A stretch of 64,000 nt of DNA from Bimastos eiseni. Taxonomy: Eukaryota > Annelida > Clitellata > Crassiclitellata > Lumbricidae. The notes under the pieces were generated by a model. It ran no database searches, was not told the DNA's origin, and saw only the letters and a program-made list of their open reading frames with translations. The translations under genes and the position numbers were made by a program. Below, piece by piece: positions 24,656-44,157 of this stretch. Each line of letters opens with the position of its first letter. Positions within the stretch are counted from its first letter, which is position 1. Location of the stretch: NCBI GenBank assembly GCA_959347315.1, contig OY365807.1, positions 12,477,324 through 12,541,323 on the forward strand, in the 5' to 3' direction.

Positions 24656-26941
24656 CTCCAAGATTTGATGTAGGCTACTAGTGATTGGTAAAACCTTCTT
24701 CTTCTTTAGTTTTCTGCTCTCTATAGGCAGGTTCGTATGTCCAATGTCGACAATTCTCTCTGTTCTGGGCCTCCTCTGTCATCTTGTATCACCTTTCTCG
24801 TCATCCAGTCCAGGACCATTGTCCTCGGTCTTCCACTGGTCAATTTCCTGCCATTTTTTTTATCGGTAAGTGTGGTCTTTTCCAAGTCTGCCATGGTGGG
24901 GCAACTGGTTTTCTCAAATTTTTTGTCGATGATTAACCCGACATCATGCACAAGCAGTAGCAATAGATATGGCACATCTATAACTAGATCTACACGTTTC
25001 ATTGTTTCGCAACTTGAAATAGAAGATATTCAGTTGAATTTTATACGCGCTATGATATGCATAGTGCAACTTAAGTAGTTTACTAACTTACTAGGCCTGA
25101 CCAGCTCGTCAAAAATTTCACCAGTTGAACCAGTTTTTGCATCTGAAAATTGATCATCGAATGCAGCAGACGATAGAAGCACATAAGACGAAAATTAATT
25201 TGACGGAAACTTAACCCGAATGTATAACATGAATTATAGACATCCATTATATACATGGGATAATTTAGTTAATAAGTAGGTCTAATGAAAATTTGAATTT
25301 TTGGAATAGTAAATAATTAAATGCTGTTGATAATAAAGTACGTAGAGGAACTGCACTGTTGCATGGACGTTCATGGACGGCCTCCAGGCTCTGCTGGCTA
25401 AATAAGTGGCGGGACGGCGTCCAGCCTTGAAATAAGTGCCTGGACGCCGTCCATGACCGTCCAGGCACACTTTAAGCACGGAGTCTACTGTGTTGCGACC
25501 TTGAGCAAGTCCATCGCGCACAATTGCTCTGCAATATAATTATATTATGATTGCGTCTGTGAATTTTGCGCCATCGAGGCGTGTATGCACTTCTGAACTA
25601 ATTGTAAGAAGGGCAATATCAAAATACAGTTGCATTTTATTGTATTGCTTAGCGGCCTTGACATTTACTTCGTACCTGTCACTGGTAGTAGGCCTAGCCA
25701 ATGGGACATGGATGCTACATTGCTAGGAGTATGTTGCTGTTAAACTATGACAACATAGTCAAATTAGACTAACATACTAAGGAAATTTAACCTTAAATTT
25801 AGTCTAACAGATTCGTTCACATTTCTTCTGATAATATTAGGCCATGTCTATGAAATTATATATGGTTCTGAATACAATACCTACACGTAGCAGTGAAGTA
25901 ACTGAAGTTAGGCTACAGCGTAATAGTATAACTGTGTATAATTTTCACTCCGTGGACACAATACCTCATACAATACTAAAGAGGAGGCGCAGAGGAGAGG
26001 GGACTGGCGCCAAATGTTGCAATATCGCGTAGGGAGCGCCGCTGTGGCTCCTTGGCTCATTTTTCTGTGTTTTCGCGGTTCCTTTTACTCTACTGCGTTG
26101 GTTCTTATTCACTAAGGCCTATCCTGTCTGCTGACTTCTCTGTAGTTTTGTAAGGCGCCCTTGCAGTGGTACGACCGCGTTTACGGCGCCATATAAGACG
26201 GCGTTATTATTACTTGAACCTGCTTGAAAAAGGCAGAGACCAAGAAGAAAAAGCAGACAATACGAAAAACGATAAGAGCAAATCCGTGACTATTTGCAAT
26301 ATAATCATCCGTGTATTATTCAAAACAGTTTAATGCAACTAGAACGTCTAATATAGAAACATTGTGACAAGATACAACCTAATTGAACAAAAACATTACA
26401 AAAACTGCATGACCAAACAGGTCCTATGATAGGTCTAAACTTAATCCTACAACAATATTCCCTTAACCAATTGTGGGTTAGTACAACTCTTTAGCTTGAC
26501 TACAAAACGGACAATCGTATGGATACGGCATATTATCACACGTTGAGTAACTCTCTATCGATATGCTTGTTTATTACATCTATAAATCCTTTGCTTTGTG
26601 AGACATTCTCAGACATATCAAACGCTTTCTCTTTGTCATGTTGCAGTGTGACATTTATCATTTAGCAGTATTTTGCAAAAATATTTTGTGCAACAGAGTT
26701 GCAGGTTCTTTAATATTAAAAATATTTTAAAAAATTCTTTGGACCTTTTTATCACTTCGGAATAATAATACAAGTTACTTCAACTTACCCATTGATAAAA
26801 GAAATTATCTAAAATATATGGGTCCGTTGATGAACTTGTTGAGCAAACTCGCATGAGAAAAGTTTCTTGCAAAACTGGTATGGTAAGACTTTTCTCCAGT
26901 ATGGATTCTAGTATTCTTTTACAGACGAGGTATAGATGTGG
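24656..26941. other. Intergenic
   Basis: SINE body at 25490-25660. 25340-25470 has an internal GGACG(G/C)CGTCCA palindrome set (several CGTCCATG / GGACGGCGTCCA blocks). No gene recognised. Confidence 0.45.
25490..25660 (+). repeat. SINE body, head missing
   Basis: TTGAGCAAGTCCATCGCGCA, CAATTGCTCTGCAAT, then GGCGTGTATGCACTTCTGAA and GGGCAATATCAAAATAC correspond in order to the SINE at 59640-59740. A short AT stretch interrupts it near 25540. Confidence 0.55.
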
Positions 26942-28141
26942 TTAATCTCCAACATGGTTTTTCTGGTGATTATTCAGATTTGACGAGTATGAGAATGCTT
27001 TCTGACATGTCATGCAGAGATAAGGTTTCTCTCCATAATGTGTTCTCAAGTGGTCTTTGAAATGGCCACTATTATTAGTTTTTAATTCACATAACTGACA
27101 TTGGTGTAATTTCTCTCCAGTGTGAATTCTCGAGTGTAATCGCAGATAGGAAGAACTCGTAAACCTATTTTCACACACCCGGCATTGGTAAGGCTTCTCT
27201 CCAGTATGGACTCTTGTGTTTCTTCAAATCGTCACGATGTGCAAATGCTTTGGAATATAACTGACATTGGTAAGGCTTCTCTCCAGAATGGACTTTCGTG
27301 TGCTTCTTCGAATCGCCATGATGTGCAAATGCTTTGGAACATAACTGGCATTGGTATTGGCTTCTTTCCAGAATGGACTCTCGCGTTTCTTCAAATCGCC
27401 ACGATGTGCAAATGCTTTGGAACATAACTGGCATTGGTATGGGTTCTTTCCTGTATGGACTTTCATATGGCTTAGTTTTGGGTGAGTACAAATTTTATTG
27501 CATTTCTTGTGTTGATTCAGATCACCAGAACTTGAATATAGTTTCTGACATAACATACACAGATAGGGTTTCTCACCAGTGTGTAATTGAGCATGCCACT
27601 TTAGAGTGGATGATCGAGTAAATCGTTTTGGACATACAAGACATTGATAGAGTCTCTCCTCTGTATGAATTCTCTTGTGATCCTGAAGAACATGATGCTG
27701 CATGAATGTCTTTAGGCATAACTGGCATCGGTATGGTTTTTCTCCAGTGTGAATTCTAGTATGATTTCACAGACTAGAAGCTGCCAAAAACCTTTTCTTG
27801 CATATCTGGCAGTGGTAAGGCTTTTCACCAGTATGAATTCTTTTGTGACCCACAAGATTGCTATGGTTTGTGAATGTCTTCTGGCATAAGTGGCATTGAA
27901 ATGGTTTATCACCAGTATGAATTCCAGCATTGCATTGCACATTAGAAGGTTCTAAAAGGGCTTCTAGGCATACTTGGGGTTGGTAAAGTTTATCTCCGTG
28001 AAATCTTAAGTAACATGCATGATTACACATTTTCATACATATCTCACACTCGCCTGTGTTTTCATTGGAGCAGCTTTTGTTCTTGTTCTCCACTTCACAT
28101 TCCATGGTAACGAATTTCTGACACAATTTGAAACTTAGCAC
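26942..28141 (-). pseudogene. Poly-C2H2 zinc-finger protein, broken
   Basis: About thirteen C2H2 units on the minus strand, most with H-T-G-E-K-P-Y linkers (for example FQCHLCQKTF, YQCLVCPKRF, YLCMTCQKAF). A possible start is the ATG near 28104 (MECEVENKNKS), and the reading ends at 26942. The array is interrupted: an in-frame TGA after AASSL near 27767; two 2-base deletions in the same place of two fingers near 27384 and 27217, in each case after DLKK; and a one-base insertion near 27350. Two fingers are fused or missing ligands (QHKKCNKICTHPKLSH), and one has Cys replaced by Tyr (QCQLYS). A DNA-binding regulator is the family role, but this copy is unlikely to make a full protein unless the lesions are assembly errors. 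Confidence 0.8.
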
Positions 28142-30597
28142 TTCTCTTGTGTTACGATTTGAACAAAGTTCTCAAGGAATGCATGGAATAATCCAAAGAT
28201 CAACACTGAACAGAAACTTCTGGATCATTGCTTTCGGATATTATTTCCACACACCAACGATCATGGTTCTGATATGACTTCCAGCAAAACTAAAGTTAAG
28301 ACTTGAGAGCACTGAACCTTTTGAATTTGCTGTAGATTAATATTAATATTATTTGTAAACCATATTTTTTGCTCAGTTCAGTAACAAGTAACCAAAATAC
28401 TAACTTATCTCAGTTCAAACAGGAAACAATACCTTTACTTATGTGCTTGCATTTAGTATTTCACTTATTAACCTAACAGAAAAAAATTTAAGAAAAGATA
28501 TCATTAAGCAATAAACAACACATGAATAAATAGTAAAATGAAGAGGTAATAGTAGGGTTGCCTAATATAAGAGATCAATTTACAAGAACGTAGGCTCATG
28601 TGTTAAATGCATTGACCTCAAAGTCAGCACTTCACTATATTTAAAGGAGTAATTGTTCAGCAGGATGTGAAACTCATATACACAGTCACACACACAATTT
28701 CATAAGAAGCACTCGACAGGATTTCGAACTCCATCATGTTTGCAACTATAATTATGCTGGTAATGGTATTATGGCAATGCATAAAGTATTGATGGATTGA
28801 TGCTTCTGATACTAAAACACCTGAAGCACGTGTGCATGAATGTTAAAAAACGTAATCTTGCAGTCCGGCAGAATGCGAGGAAATTGACAGAAACTTAAGA
28901 CAACCATATAAAATGTGATGCTGCATTCCTGACACACAATTGTATACTTGGACTGGGAAGCTCATCTGCTGCAGCAGAAAATGAAGCTTGGAATTGAGGA
29001 ATTGGGTGGGTGGATTTATCCGAACCCTTTATTAACAAACCCTAATAAATAAGACAGACGTCTTCCGCTGTAGCTTGCATATTTCAATGATTGATTAGTT
29101 TAAAATGAAGCAAAGGGATTCAAAATCATGAAATAAGGGCAATGGTAAACTCGACATAGGTCTGATGTCAGACCTGAAAGGCGCTATAAGAACCAACTAA
29201 ATAGACTACAACAGAGAAGAAGAAACGCATACTGAAGACTATTAAAGTTGGCCAAGATTTTGGAGATAATGTACTTCAGACACTGCTACTTCCCATTTAT
29301 AAACATCTACATGAATCATGATAAGATACCCATCCATCGACATTTGGCATAGGAAGCCTTTGAAAGTCCGTGTTTGGTGGTGTTTGGAAGTTACTAAAAA
29401 CAATCATGTCTCATGCTTATTATAGTCACTTTGAAACTCCCTTCAATCTACATTAAGTTAAATGTTACTGACTGAGCCGGTAACTAGGCCTATGTCAAAG
29501 TGAACTATTGCACTTGTTTGTTTCATGGTCAAGATCTCCAGAGCTGTGGACAGTGTGGACTGTTAGTTCAGCTTAATTGGCCCATAATTTTGAACTAAGA
29601 CGATAAGCAAAATCATTTTACAGATCTGTAAACCTGATCGATTATCGAAAGACTAACTTTTAGTAATATGCAAACCGTCGATTAGAAACAAATTCAAACA
29701 ATGCACTAGGATACTTCCATAGAGATAACCTATGGATACTTTCCTAATGATAGTGACGTCATAGTTGAGTAAGTTGAGTGTAAGAGGTGTCAAACTCAGA
29801 ATCCTTGGCTCATTTTGTCAAGGACCAATATATAGACTTGTATATTCGTAAATTTCGAAGAAACCAGTCTAACAAAACGCGGACAAGCTAACATGAGTGA
29901 CAGAGGACAATAACATTTGCATGAATTGAACGACAAACTAGTGAATATTTTTATATAATGATCTGGGAATAGGCCTAAATCGAGACATAGCCTATAAACG
30001 CAGTTTATGGCCTCCAAAGATTATTAGCGATGAGATAAAATTTGCACAAACCATGGGATATTTATTTATCCGGTAACTGAACGAGAAACAACAATACTGG
30101 CACAATTAACACAGGCAAAATTTAAAGCTACTCAGGAGAACCCCAATGGACTAACCAACGGTCCCGCTAGGCAGAGACCTCTGGGAAATAATTTGTAGTG
30201 GCCTACACGTGACGTAGCCTAATTTAAAATGGTAATTAGTACTCAATACCCTTCATAAACCCTAATTACATCTATACCGTCTTCACTCCCAATTGCGCTG
30301 GATGAAGAACTTTGAGCCACTTTCCTAATCCTTACCTCGCCCACATCTCTTCAAACACGAGTAGCGCACTCACGCTCTGCACAAAACTTAATAAAAGTTC
30401 TTAAATCATTGGCTATAGCAGTGATATAAACAACCAGTAGAATAAAAATTACAAATGCATGTTTTTATTTACTATTTTACTCTAATCATATACCATCAGA
30501 TCAATGGTTATAGAATTGAAAGTCAGATTAGTAAATATTAGCAAAAATGCTTGAACTATCGAGGGAAGTGAAGGTGCCTGCAGCTTAGCGTTTAAAA
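28142..30597. other. Intergenic upstream of zinc-finger locus
   Basis: AT-rich, no exon recognised. A non-coding 5' exon of the zinc-finger gene could be here but cannot be supported. Confidence 0.4.
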
Positions 30598-31203
30598 GAA
30601 TACAGAAAATTGAAAATTGAATAGGCTAACTACAACTATGTCAATTGGAAAATTTTACAGAATGAGGCCAAATAATTAGGAATTTGACTGATTATTTCTT
30701 AAGACATTGCAACATTATAAGCCTGGTAAAAATATCAATTAAAATCATGCTAGCAATTAAAAGTATAAACTAATGGAAATATACTCATAAATTAAATAAT
30801 AAAAAAAAGAACATGTATGCAAGCAATTAAAAAATGTCTAGAGTCTTCTTGACTAAATCAGAACTTTCTGTTTGTGGCTTTCAAAGCTGCAAACGTATGA
30901 ATACAGAAAATTGAAAATTGAATAGGCTAACTACAACTATGTCAATTGGAAAATTTTACAGAATGAGGCCAAATAATTAGGAATTTGACTGATTATTTCT
31001 TAAGACATTGCAACATTATAAGCCTGGTAAAAATATCAATTAAAATCATGCTAGCAATTAAAAGTATAAACTAATGGAAATATACTCATAAATTAAATAA
31101 TAAAAAAAAGAACATGTATGCAAGCAATTAAAAAATGTCTAGAGTCTTCTTGACTAAATCAGAACTTTCTGTTTGTGGCTTTCAAAGCTGCAAACGTATG
31201 AAT
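30598..31203 (+). repeat. 301-bp tandem duplication, two copies
   Basis: 30598-30898 and 30899-31199 read the same base for base as far as I compared (starting GAATACAGAAAATTGAAAAT, ending CTGCAAACGTAT), and a further GAAT follows the second copy. Either a recent duplication or an assembly artefact. Confidence 0.92.
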
Positions 31204-33083
31204 CGCTTCATTGAAATCAATGCCAGTTGCCAAATGATCAATTGACAATATCACAAAAAAAAGTCAGAACTGTTCCATGGAGCATCGCAAATAGTTCTTT
31301 ATAAGTTTCATTCAACCACATAAACCTTCTCTCACATATATCCTTAAACGGAAATAATTTCAGGTTACGTGAAAGGGTTGAGAGAGATTCTCCAAAGTCC
31401 CATTAAGCTGTTAATGTCAAAAGGTCTGATATTGACCAATCGTTGGCTTCTCCAAGATCAACCTCTGCTGCAGATGCCTTCTAAGCCTCAAGATATTATT
31501 CTATTAAAAGTGCACTCTCTGACATAGCATCATAAAAAGTCGACAATTTTTCAATGGACGCCTCTAAATCTTTATTGGGTGATATCAGACTAATCACTTG
31601 AATATCATCGAACATGATTGCTACTTCTTTGATGGTTCTTAATCTGATCAGGATTTCAGAATGAAAGCAATCAATGCTCTACCATCCTCATCATTCAAAC
31701 TTTATATAGCTCCTCTTTAAGAAATCAGCTCAGAGGCACTCAAACAAAACTCTTCCTTCTACAGTAATTCCAAATTCTTCTAATATTGTCTTTCACTTCA
31801 AAGATCCACTAGGTGACTCACTATGACTGGAGGACCTGCTGCATAGATCTTCTGAATAAGCCTACTGTATATGTCTGCCACATAGACCTGTTGCATAGGC
31901 CTGTTGTATATGTCTGTTGTATAGAGGTAAATTAGCGTAAACAAATTGACAAAGCCTCTCTTTGACAACCATTCTGGTCGATCGTGGTGTCATTGTGTTT
32001 GGTCAGGAATGTCTCTGACAGATCTCTCTTGGAGAGGTGCTATATAATTTTACAATTACATGCCTCTATAGAACCTTAGAACCATAATAGCAGAGGTAAT
32101 TAAGACACTGGCTTACATGAATCTGTACAACCTTCTCAGAAACAAAATAAACAAGCTTACGAATGTAATGTAATATAAATTTTCAAACAGCTACAAACTC
32201 TTCAGGTCAAAAGATGATTTGGCTGAAGCACAGGCACAATGACAACAATGAGTGACATGAGGACACTCTCTAAAGCCACAACCTGCGCTGGCCCTCCTAG
32301 TGGAATATGACAATATAACACATAGAAAAATCATCAAACGGGTAGTACACATGTTGAACCCCATCTGAATCTGCCAACTATTATAATATATTCAAATAAA
32401 ACATGCAAATAAAGTAATACAGAATCCAGAACCTATTCAGCATCTGACAAAGTCCTGGCTAAAAGGAAAGTCTACGCCTTGTCACAGCTACTTGTACCGA
32501 ATGGGACCATGACACAAGAAATTTAACCGAAGGTAACATAAGTTTATTATGCTTTACGAATGCCATTACATAGGGTAACATAATGTCATAAGTTCATAAT
32601 ATGAATCCCAATGGTGGGTGCGATCTTCATGTTGAAGGATATTTCAGTTGAATTACATACTAGACAAAAGCAATCGACCAACTGGATGACCTTCCAAAAC
32701 AAGGGTCGCATGACTCAACAGTTAATTATTAACCCACCTGACACACTAGGATTCGAATCCCAGACCCAAAAGAAACAGGCTTTAGCTACATGCCAGAGGC
32801 ACTGCTAAGACACCATAACGCATGTAACATTATTATGGTCAGACTCTTAAAAGGTGCTACATAAATGTTCAACTACACATATATATTGCAACATTCATAT
32901 ATTCATTATGCACAACTATAATTTTTAAGTCCTTCGAGGAAAGTCGTCCAATTACACAAATTTTTCACTGAGGAACTGACACGACAACACTACCAAACAA
33001 CCAGGCAATCTTTCCAAAACACTGTTGCACTGCTGTTCAACACTGAACCAAATGAAGATTTCAAATCTAGGACCAATCAGAGG

Positions 33084-33273
33084 TCTGGTGCTCCTCGGCA
33101 AGAATGACATACAACTCGATACATCCATTGATATTTCTCACTGCTCATGGTCCTGTATAGTTTCACGACTAACTACTGTAATAATTTACAATAAATAAAA
33201 ACTATTACTGCTCTAGTGCTCCTTGGCACGAATGACATACAACTCAATACATCCATTGATATTCCTCACTGCT
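33084..33273 (+). repeat. 62-bp direct repeat, two copies 128 bp apart
   Basis: TCTGGTGCTCCTCGGCAAGA (33084) and TCTAGTGCTCCTTGGCACGA (33212), each followed by ATGACATACAACTC and ATACATCCATTGATATT. Six or so differences. Confidence 0.8.
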
Positions 33274-33711
33274 GCCATTTTCTTTCACTCACATCACAAG
33301 GCATAACTCAATTCATGTCTATTGTTGCTCACTTTGCTTGCAAACTATAAGCAAGACCTTTGACAGTAAAATTTTCTCACATATTATAGAAACACATATA
33401 TTAGATATATATAAGTTTATATCACTGTGTATAATAGAATATATAGTCTATGCACAAATTCGTATGTTCTAGTAAACATCTACATTATCTTACAGTCACT
33501 TGTCTACACGGGTGGATCCAGAAATTTAATATGGAATATGCCAGACTGCTTAACTTAGCATGCTAGAAATACCATAGAAATCAAGTTTTTAATAGAGCTC
33601 TCCAGAAATTATGTTTATTCATATGGCTTCGATGCAAACTAAACTTCATGATTACATATCTGAGAATCAAGAAATATACTCGACATTGCATGAGTATGAC
33701 GAATCAACATA

Positions 33712-33800
33712 GTAGTGAGAATACGATATCGACATAGTGAGAATATGATATCAACGTAGTGCGAATATGATATCAACATAGTGTGAATATGATGAATATC
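33712..33800 (+). repeat. About 24-bp tandem repeat, 4 copies
   Basis: GAATATGATATCAACATAGT with small variants. Confidence 0.85.
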
Positions 33801-34470
33801 AACAAGATGTCAGCAAAACGAATACAATGCCAGGTGCATTCGCTAAATTCTGAGACAATCTGACAGTTTTAAAACATGATGTAACTACAAAGTAAAAACA
33901 AACAATAAATACCCCTCTACGCAATTGGATACTAACACAAATAGAGAGCATGCTTGTCTTCTTCCGAATCACTTTAACTTCTAATGAATTGATTTACAGG
34001 GCTTTTGTCAGATTTTTCATACAGTACCAATTATAAAACTCACAATTACTTCTCACCATCATGCATTGTATTTTGCAGAAAAAAATGGAATATACACTTG
34101 CCTCACATCGAACTGCAAGCACTGCACAATCACAAGCATAAACTTGCAAAAAATTACTACTGGACTTTAGAGACTAACATTAAAAGCCAATGAAGGCGGC
34201 CACTACATGCAATAAGTAAACTAAGTCAAATTGTTTGATTCAAAGGCTCCAAAAGTCTGTTGCATATGTAAACTTGCAAAGAGGTGCACAATAGTCTTGT
34301 TTGCTGATTTTCAACCCTATCGGCAGTGGCTCTAATACCCCTAAGAACAGAAAATACCAGAAGTTCTTACCAATGAGAATAAATAGACTCGTCGGCAGAT
34401 AGACGAGACTGCAAGAATACAATTAATTTGGTGATTCATCATACCATAGGCTGTTTTTGGCATAGGTTAA

Positions 34471-34533
34471 TCCTTTAACGGCCAGTGCATAGTACAACGT
34501 AAGGCATAATCAATAACACTGGTCCTCAAAGGG
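34471..34533. mobile_element. 63-bp TTAA-flanked palindromic MITE (piggyBac-like)
   Basis: TTAA flanks both ends (34467-34470 and 34534-34537). The ends pair as inverted repeats (TCCTTTAACGGCCAGTG against CCCTTTGAGGACCAGTG). The right half read in reverse, including ATTGATTATGCCTTAC, recurs at 43348-43385 after another TTAA. TTAA duplication is the mark of piggyBac elements. Confidence 0.6.
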
Positions 34534-36316
34534 TTAAAAGGACTTTTTTAAATTTGTCTGAAGCAACCATGATCTTATTTTTTTTATTCGAATTTGAAAT
34601 TTGACAGATTAGCATTTAGTAACATAAATATAAGTATAAATAAGAAATAAATAAAAACTGGTCACTACGGAGTATGAAGAATCTCACTGCAAATGCCCAG
34701 TTTACTAAGCGAGATACCTCACAAACTCAACCGAGCAACTAACAATGCAATCACAGTCTTAAAAACGCAGTCACGCTCATGATGATAGAAAATAAGAATG
34801 TAACTTATCATCGCAAACACACAATTTAAAACACTGCCCTAACCTACCCAATTCTGACCCAATAAATTATATGGTGCTGTTCTGATGTGCACGGCATCGA
34901 TTAATTGGTAGAGTAATTCACTGCATTAATCTATTGCTAAACAACAACAAAAATTGCAATACTTTACATTTTAAATGTTTTCTCTTCCATACATTACAGC
35001 AACCTAACTTTCAGAGACATAAAATAAACATGAAGTTGAACAATAGACTCTGAATGCTAGACTCTTAACATCATAAAGTCTATAATAAAAAACTGTCCAT
35101 GGGTTAAAATGACAGAGCAACAAAGAGGATAAACTCTAAAATTCATTCTTTTGACACAAGTTGCTCAATTGAAATGTTATATATATATATATATATATAT
35201 ATATAACATGTTATATATCGATTGGATACCTTATTAAGTAAATTGAACAGCGTAAACATCATAAACACCAACATGACGCAAACATTGTAAGCAATGGAAC
35301 AAACAACAGAAGCTCCTTATAAGTTTTCTTATAGGCCTGAAGGATGCTCTGCTAAGTCTAATCCAATCACAAGCATCAAAAAAACTGGACACCCATAGCA
35401 CTTAAATGTGACTGCCAGCCTTCGTCATACTCTCACAAGACAAACATTCTTATGCAGTATATATAACCAATATCCCAGAACACTGATACAGTAAAACAGC
35501 CCCGCCCCAGGTTAGTCCTGATTGCGTGCTAAATATCGACGAAACGAGACTAAGAAGTATTAGCAAAAGAGTCGACCAAATTATCACAAACAGCGTGCAA
35601 AATATATTCATCTGATTTTCAAAGAAAGCACTTTGCCGAAACTTAATCAGTTCAAGTGTCGGTGATATGTACAGCGTGCAATGTGGCAAGTCACTGGAAT
35701 GAGAGAAGAATGCTAGCAAATGTTATTTGGCAACTGTGCTGTTCAATACGACATGTCAAACGGCGATCATGGAAGAATGGGTCGCGCTGACGATGAAACC
35801 CAGGAGGACACGCCCATTTTGCCCTGAGAGGCATCTTCGTAAGAAGGGGGATGGTATTCCTAAGACAACAGGAAACTTAATTAATTAGAATAAATTTACA
35901 CTTTGTTAATCAGATAGAAAGGTATTAAGAGAAATGTATCATAATTGCATTACATGCTCCAACAGAAAAACCTGTCCAACATGAGATGAAGGCATATTCA
36001 TAAATATACATAATGTTCACAAATTTGTCAAAATACAAACTTTTCTTTCAATTGATAAATTTCACTTTTTAAGCTATTATTACAATTATTTATTATCTTA
36101 TTACCTTAATTGTTTTGAGTACAGTGGTAAGCTAAAGAATAATGACAGAGAATCAGACTTGATGTTATTTATTGATCCTCTTAGTGCAAAGATCAATCCC
36201 TCAGAATTTAATTAAAATCTCAAGTATATGAGATAATTCTCAACAGTATAATAGAAGTTGATTTTTGAGAAACATGCTAAGAAGTCAAGCAAACATAAAG
36301 TGGGTTGGAATGAATT

Positions 36317-36318
<2 letters not shown>

Positions 36319-36393
<75 letters not shown>
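36319..36393 (+). repeat. (TA)n microsatellite
   Basis: About 37 TA units. Shorter TA runs occur at 35179-35204, 19140-19160, 19665-19705, 20050-20082 and 20720-20782. Confidence 0.97.
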
Positions 36394-36395
<2 letters not shown>

Positions 36396-36690
36396 CTTCT
36401 TGTTTTAGCTATGAAGCTCCAAAGCCTTATGTAGAGTTTTGCTGTCCAGGTATATTCCTTTGTATTTTAATTATGATGTCCCTGCAATGAAAAATTTAAC
36501 AAGTGTCTTGGTGCCCTAAGTGTAAGTCGTTCGCATTATGCAAATGACTAAGTCATATAAATATTCATCTCAACCAGTTTTTAATGGAGATTTTGCTGAT
36601 GTCGCCACAAGCATATGAATATGCTCTAATTTACTACACTCATAAATATTTTTAACCTCATGAGTTTCCTAGATGTAACAGCTCAGCTTA

Positions 36691-36890
36691 NNNNNNNNNN
36701 NNNNNNNNNNNNNNNNNNNNNNNNNNNNNNNNNNNNNNNNNNNNNNNNNNNNNNNNNNNNNNNNNNNNNNNNNNNNNNNNNNNNNNNNNNNNNNNNNNNN
36801 NNNNNNNNNNNNNNNNNNNNNNNNNNNNNNNNNNNNNNNNNNNNNNNNNNNNNNNNNNNNNNNNNNNNNNNNNNNNNNNNNNNNNNNNNN
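36691..36890. other. Assembly gap (200 N)
   Basis: Exactly 200 N, about 1 kb downstream of the last CUB receptor exon (minus orientation). Confidence 0.99.
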
Positions 36891-36918
36891 CAACTCTAGC
36901 AGCTATTAGCAGGAGTTG

Positions 36919-36995
36919 CAGTTTAACGACACTGTGTGAAAAAGATAATTAGCGTTCGCCCTCCACCTTTATCCAGGCTTGGAACTGGCACTGCC
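36919..36995 (+). repeat. Dispersed repeat, copy 2 of 3
   Basis: CAGTTTAACGACACTGTGTG, AATTAGCGTTCGCCCTCC, CTTTATCCAGGCTTGGAACT, GGCACTGCC. It starts just after the second assembly gap. Confidence 0.65.
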
Positions 36996-37858
36996 TCAGT
37001 TTTTGCAGTGGCAGCTGTAAATTGCAATTATTTCTACTTCATTTCACTTGAGGTAAGAATATTTATTTAGTAAGTAAGCAAACCCTCAAGATTCATTGTG
37101 GAGCATATGGAAATGATCATTTTCTGGTCATTGGCCCATAAGGCAATATACCCAAACAAAGACCCTAAGAATCAATTTTTGAACAGATTCTTCCCCAGCG
37201 GAAGTGGTTTTCTAAAATAAACTTGCCCCTGGAGACTATATTCTAAACAAACACTCAGGGAGAGACAATGCTTAATCCTCTGTTTAAATAATCTCTCTCT
37301 GGAAGACTAGATTCTTTGAGAGATTAAGCAATATTAGTTTTAAAGTTAATGATTGTTTCATTTGGGTGAATTCTAACTTAATTGTAAAACTATTTAAAGT
37401 TTTAAAACTACAAGTTCTACTACATGAAATTTGTGAGAGGAATCGAAAATAGATGGGGAAACATTATTTCAATCCAAGGGAGAGTCTTTTTGGGAGACTT
37501 TATATTGTGACACTGGCAGTGGATACACTCAAAATTTTGTGACACAGGGTCAGCACACAACAATATGTCTCCCAGTTTATTTTCAGTTCCCATCACAATT
37601 TGCAGCAAATCATTCACAGCGAGAAAACTGAGCAAATGTTCCCTTGATTACAGGCTGACCAAATAGAACACTACTAACAGACTACCAACATCGGTCAACA
37701 TGATACTACTTTCCTTAATAAATTTAGGAGATTCTAGTCAAGAGGTTTCCAGTCAAAATGAAAACAGAATTTCTGCATCACGTGGGATTCTGTGAAATTG
37801 CCAACAGTTTGTGTCATAATAGTTCAAATATATAATTAAGAATAACCATCATTGCTAA

Positions 37859-44084
<6,226 letters not shown>

Positions 44085-44157
44085 CTAAAGAACAATCACA
44101 TAGTGACCAAATACTCTGCTTAACAATCAGTTCTTCTAATGAAACAATTGCACTCAT

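Larger units (their letters stand above)
31204..37858. other. Intergenic, AT-rich
   Basis: Microsatellites, direct repeats, the TTAA element and the gap. 31480-31700 holds a decayed minus-strand open stretch (see findings). No intact gene. Confidence 0.45.

Noticed and set aside
32735..32815. Possible tRNA (GGATTCGAATCCCAGA)
   Set aside because: Only a B-box-like palindrome; no A box at proper spacing and no cloverleaf.
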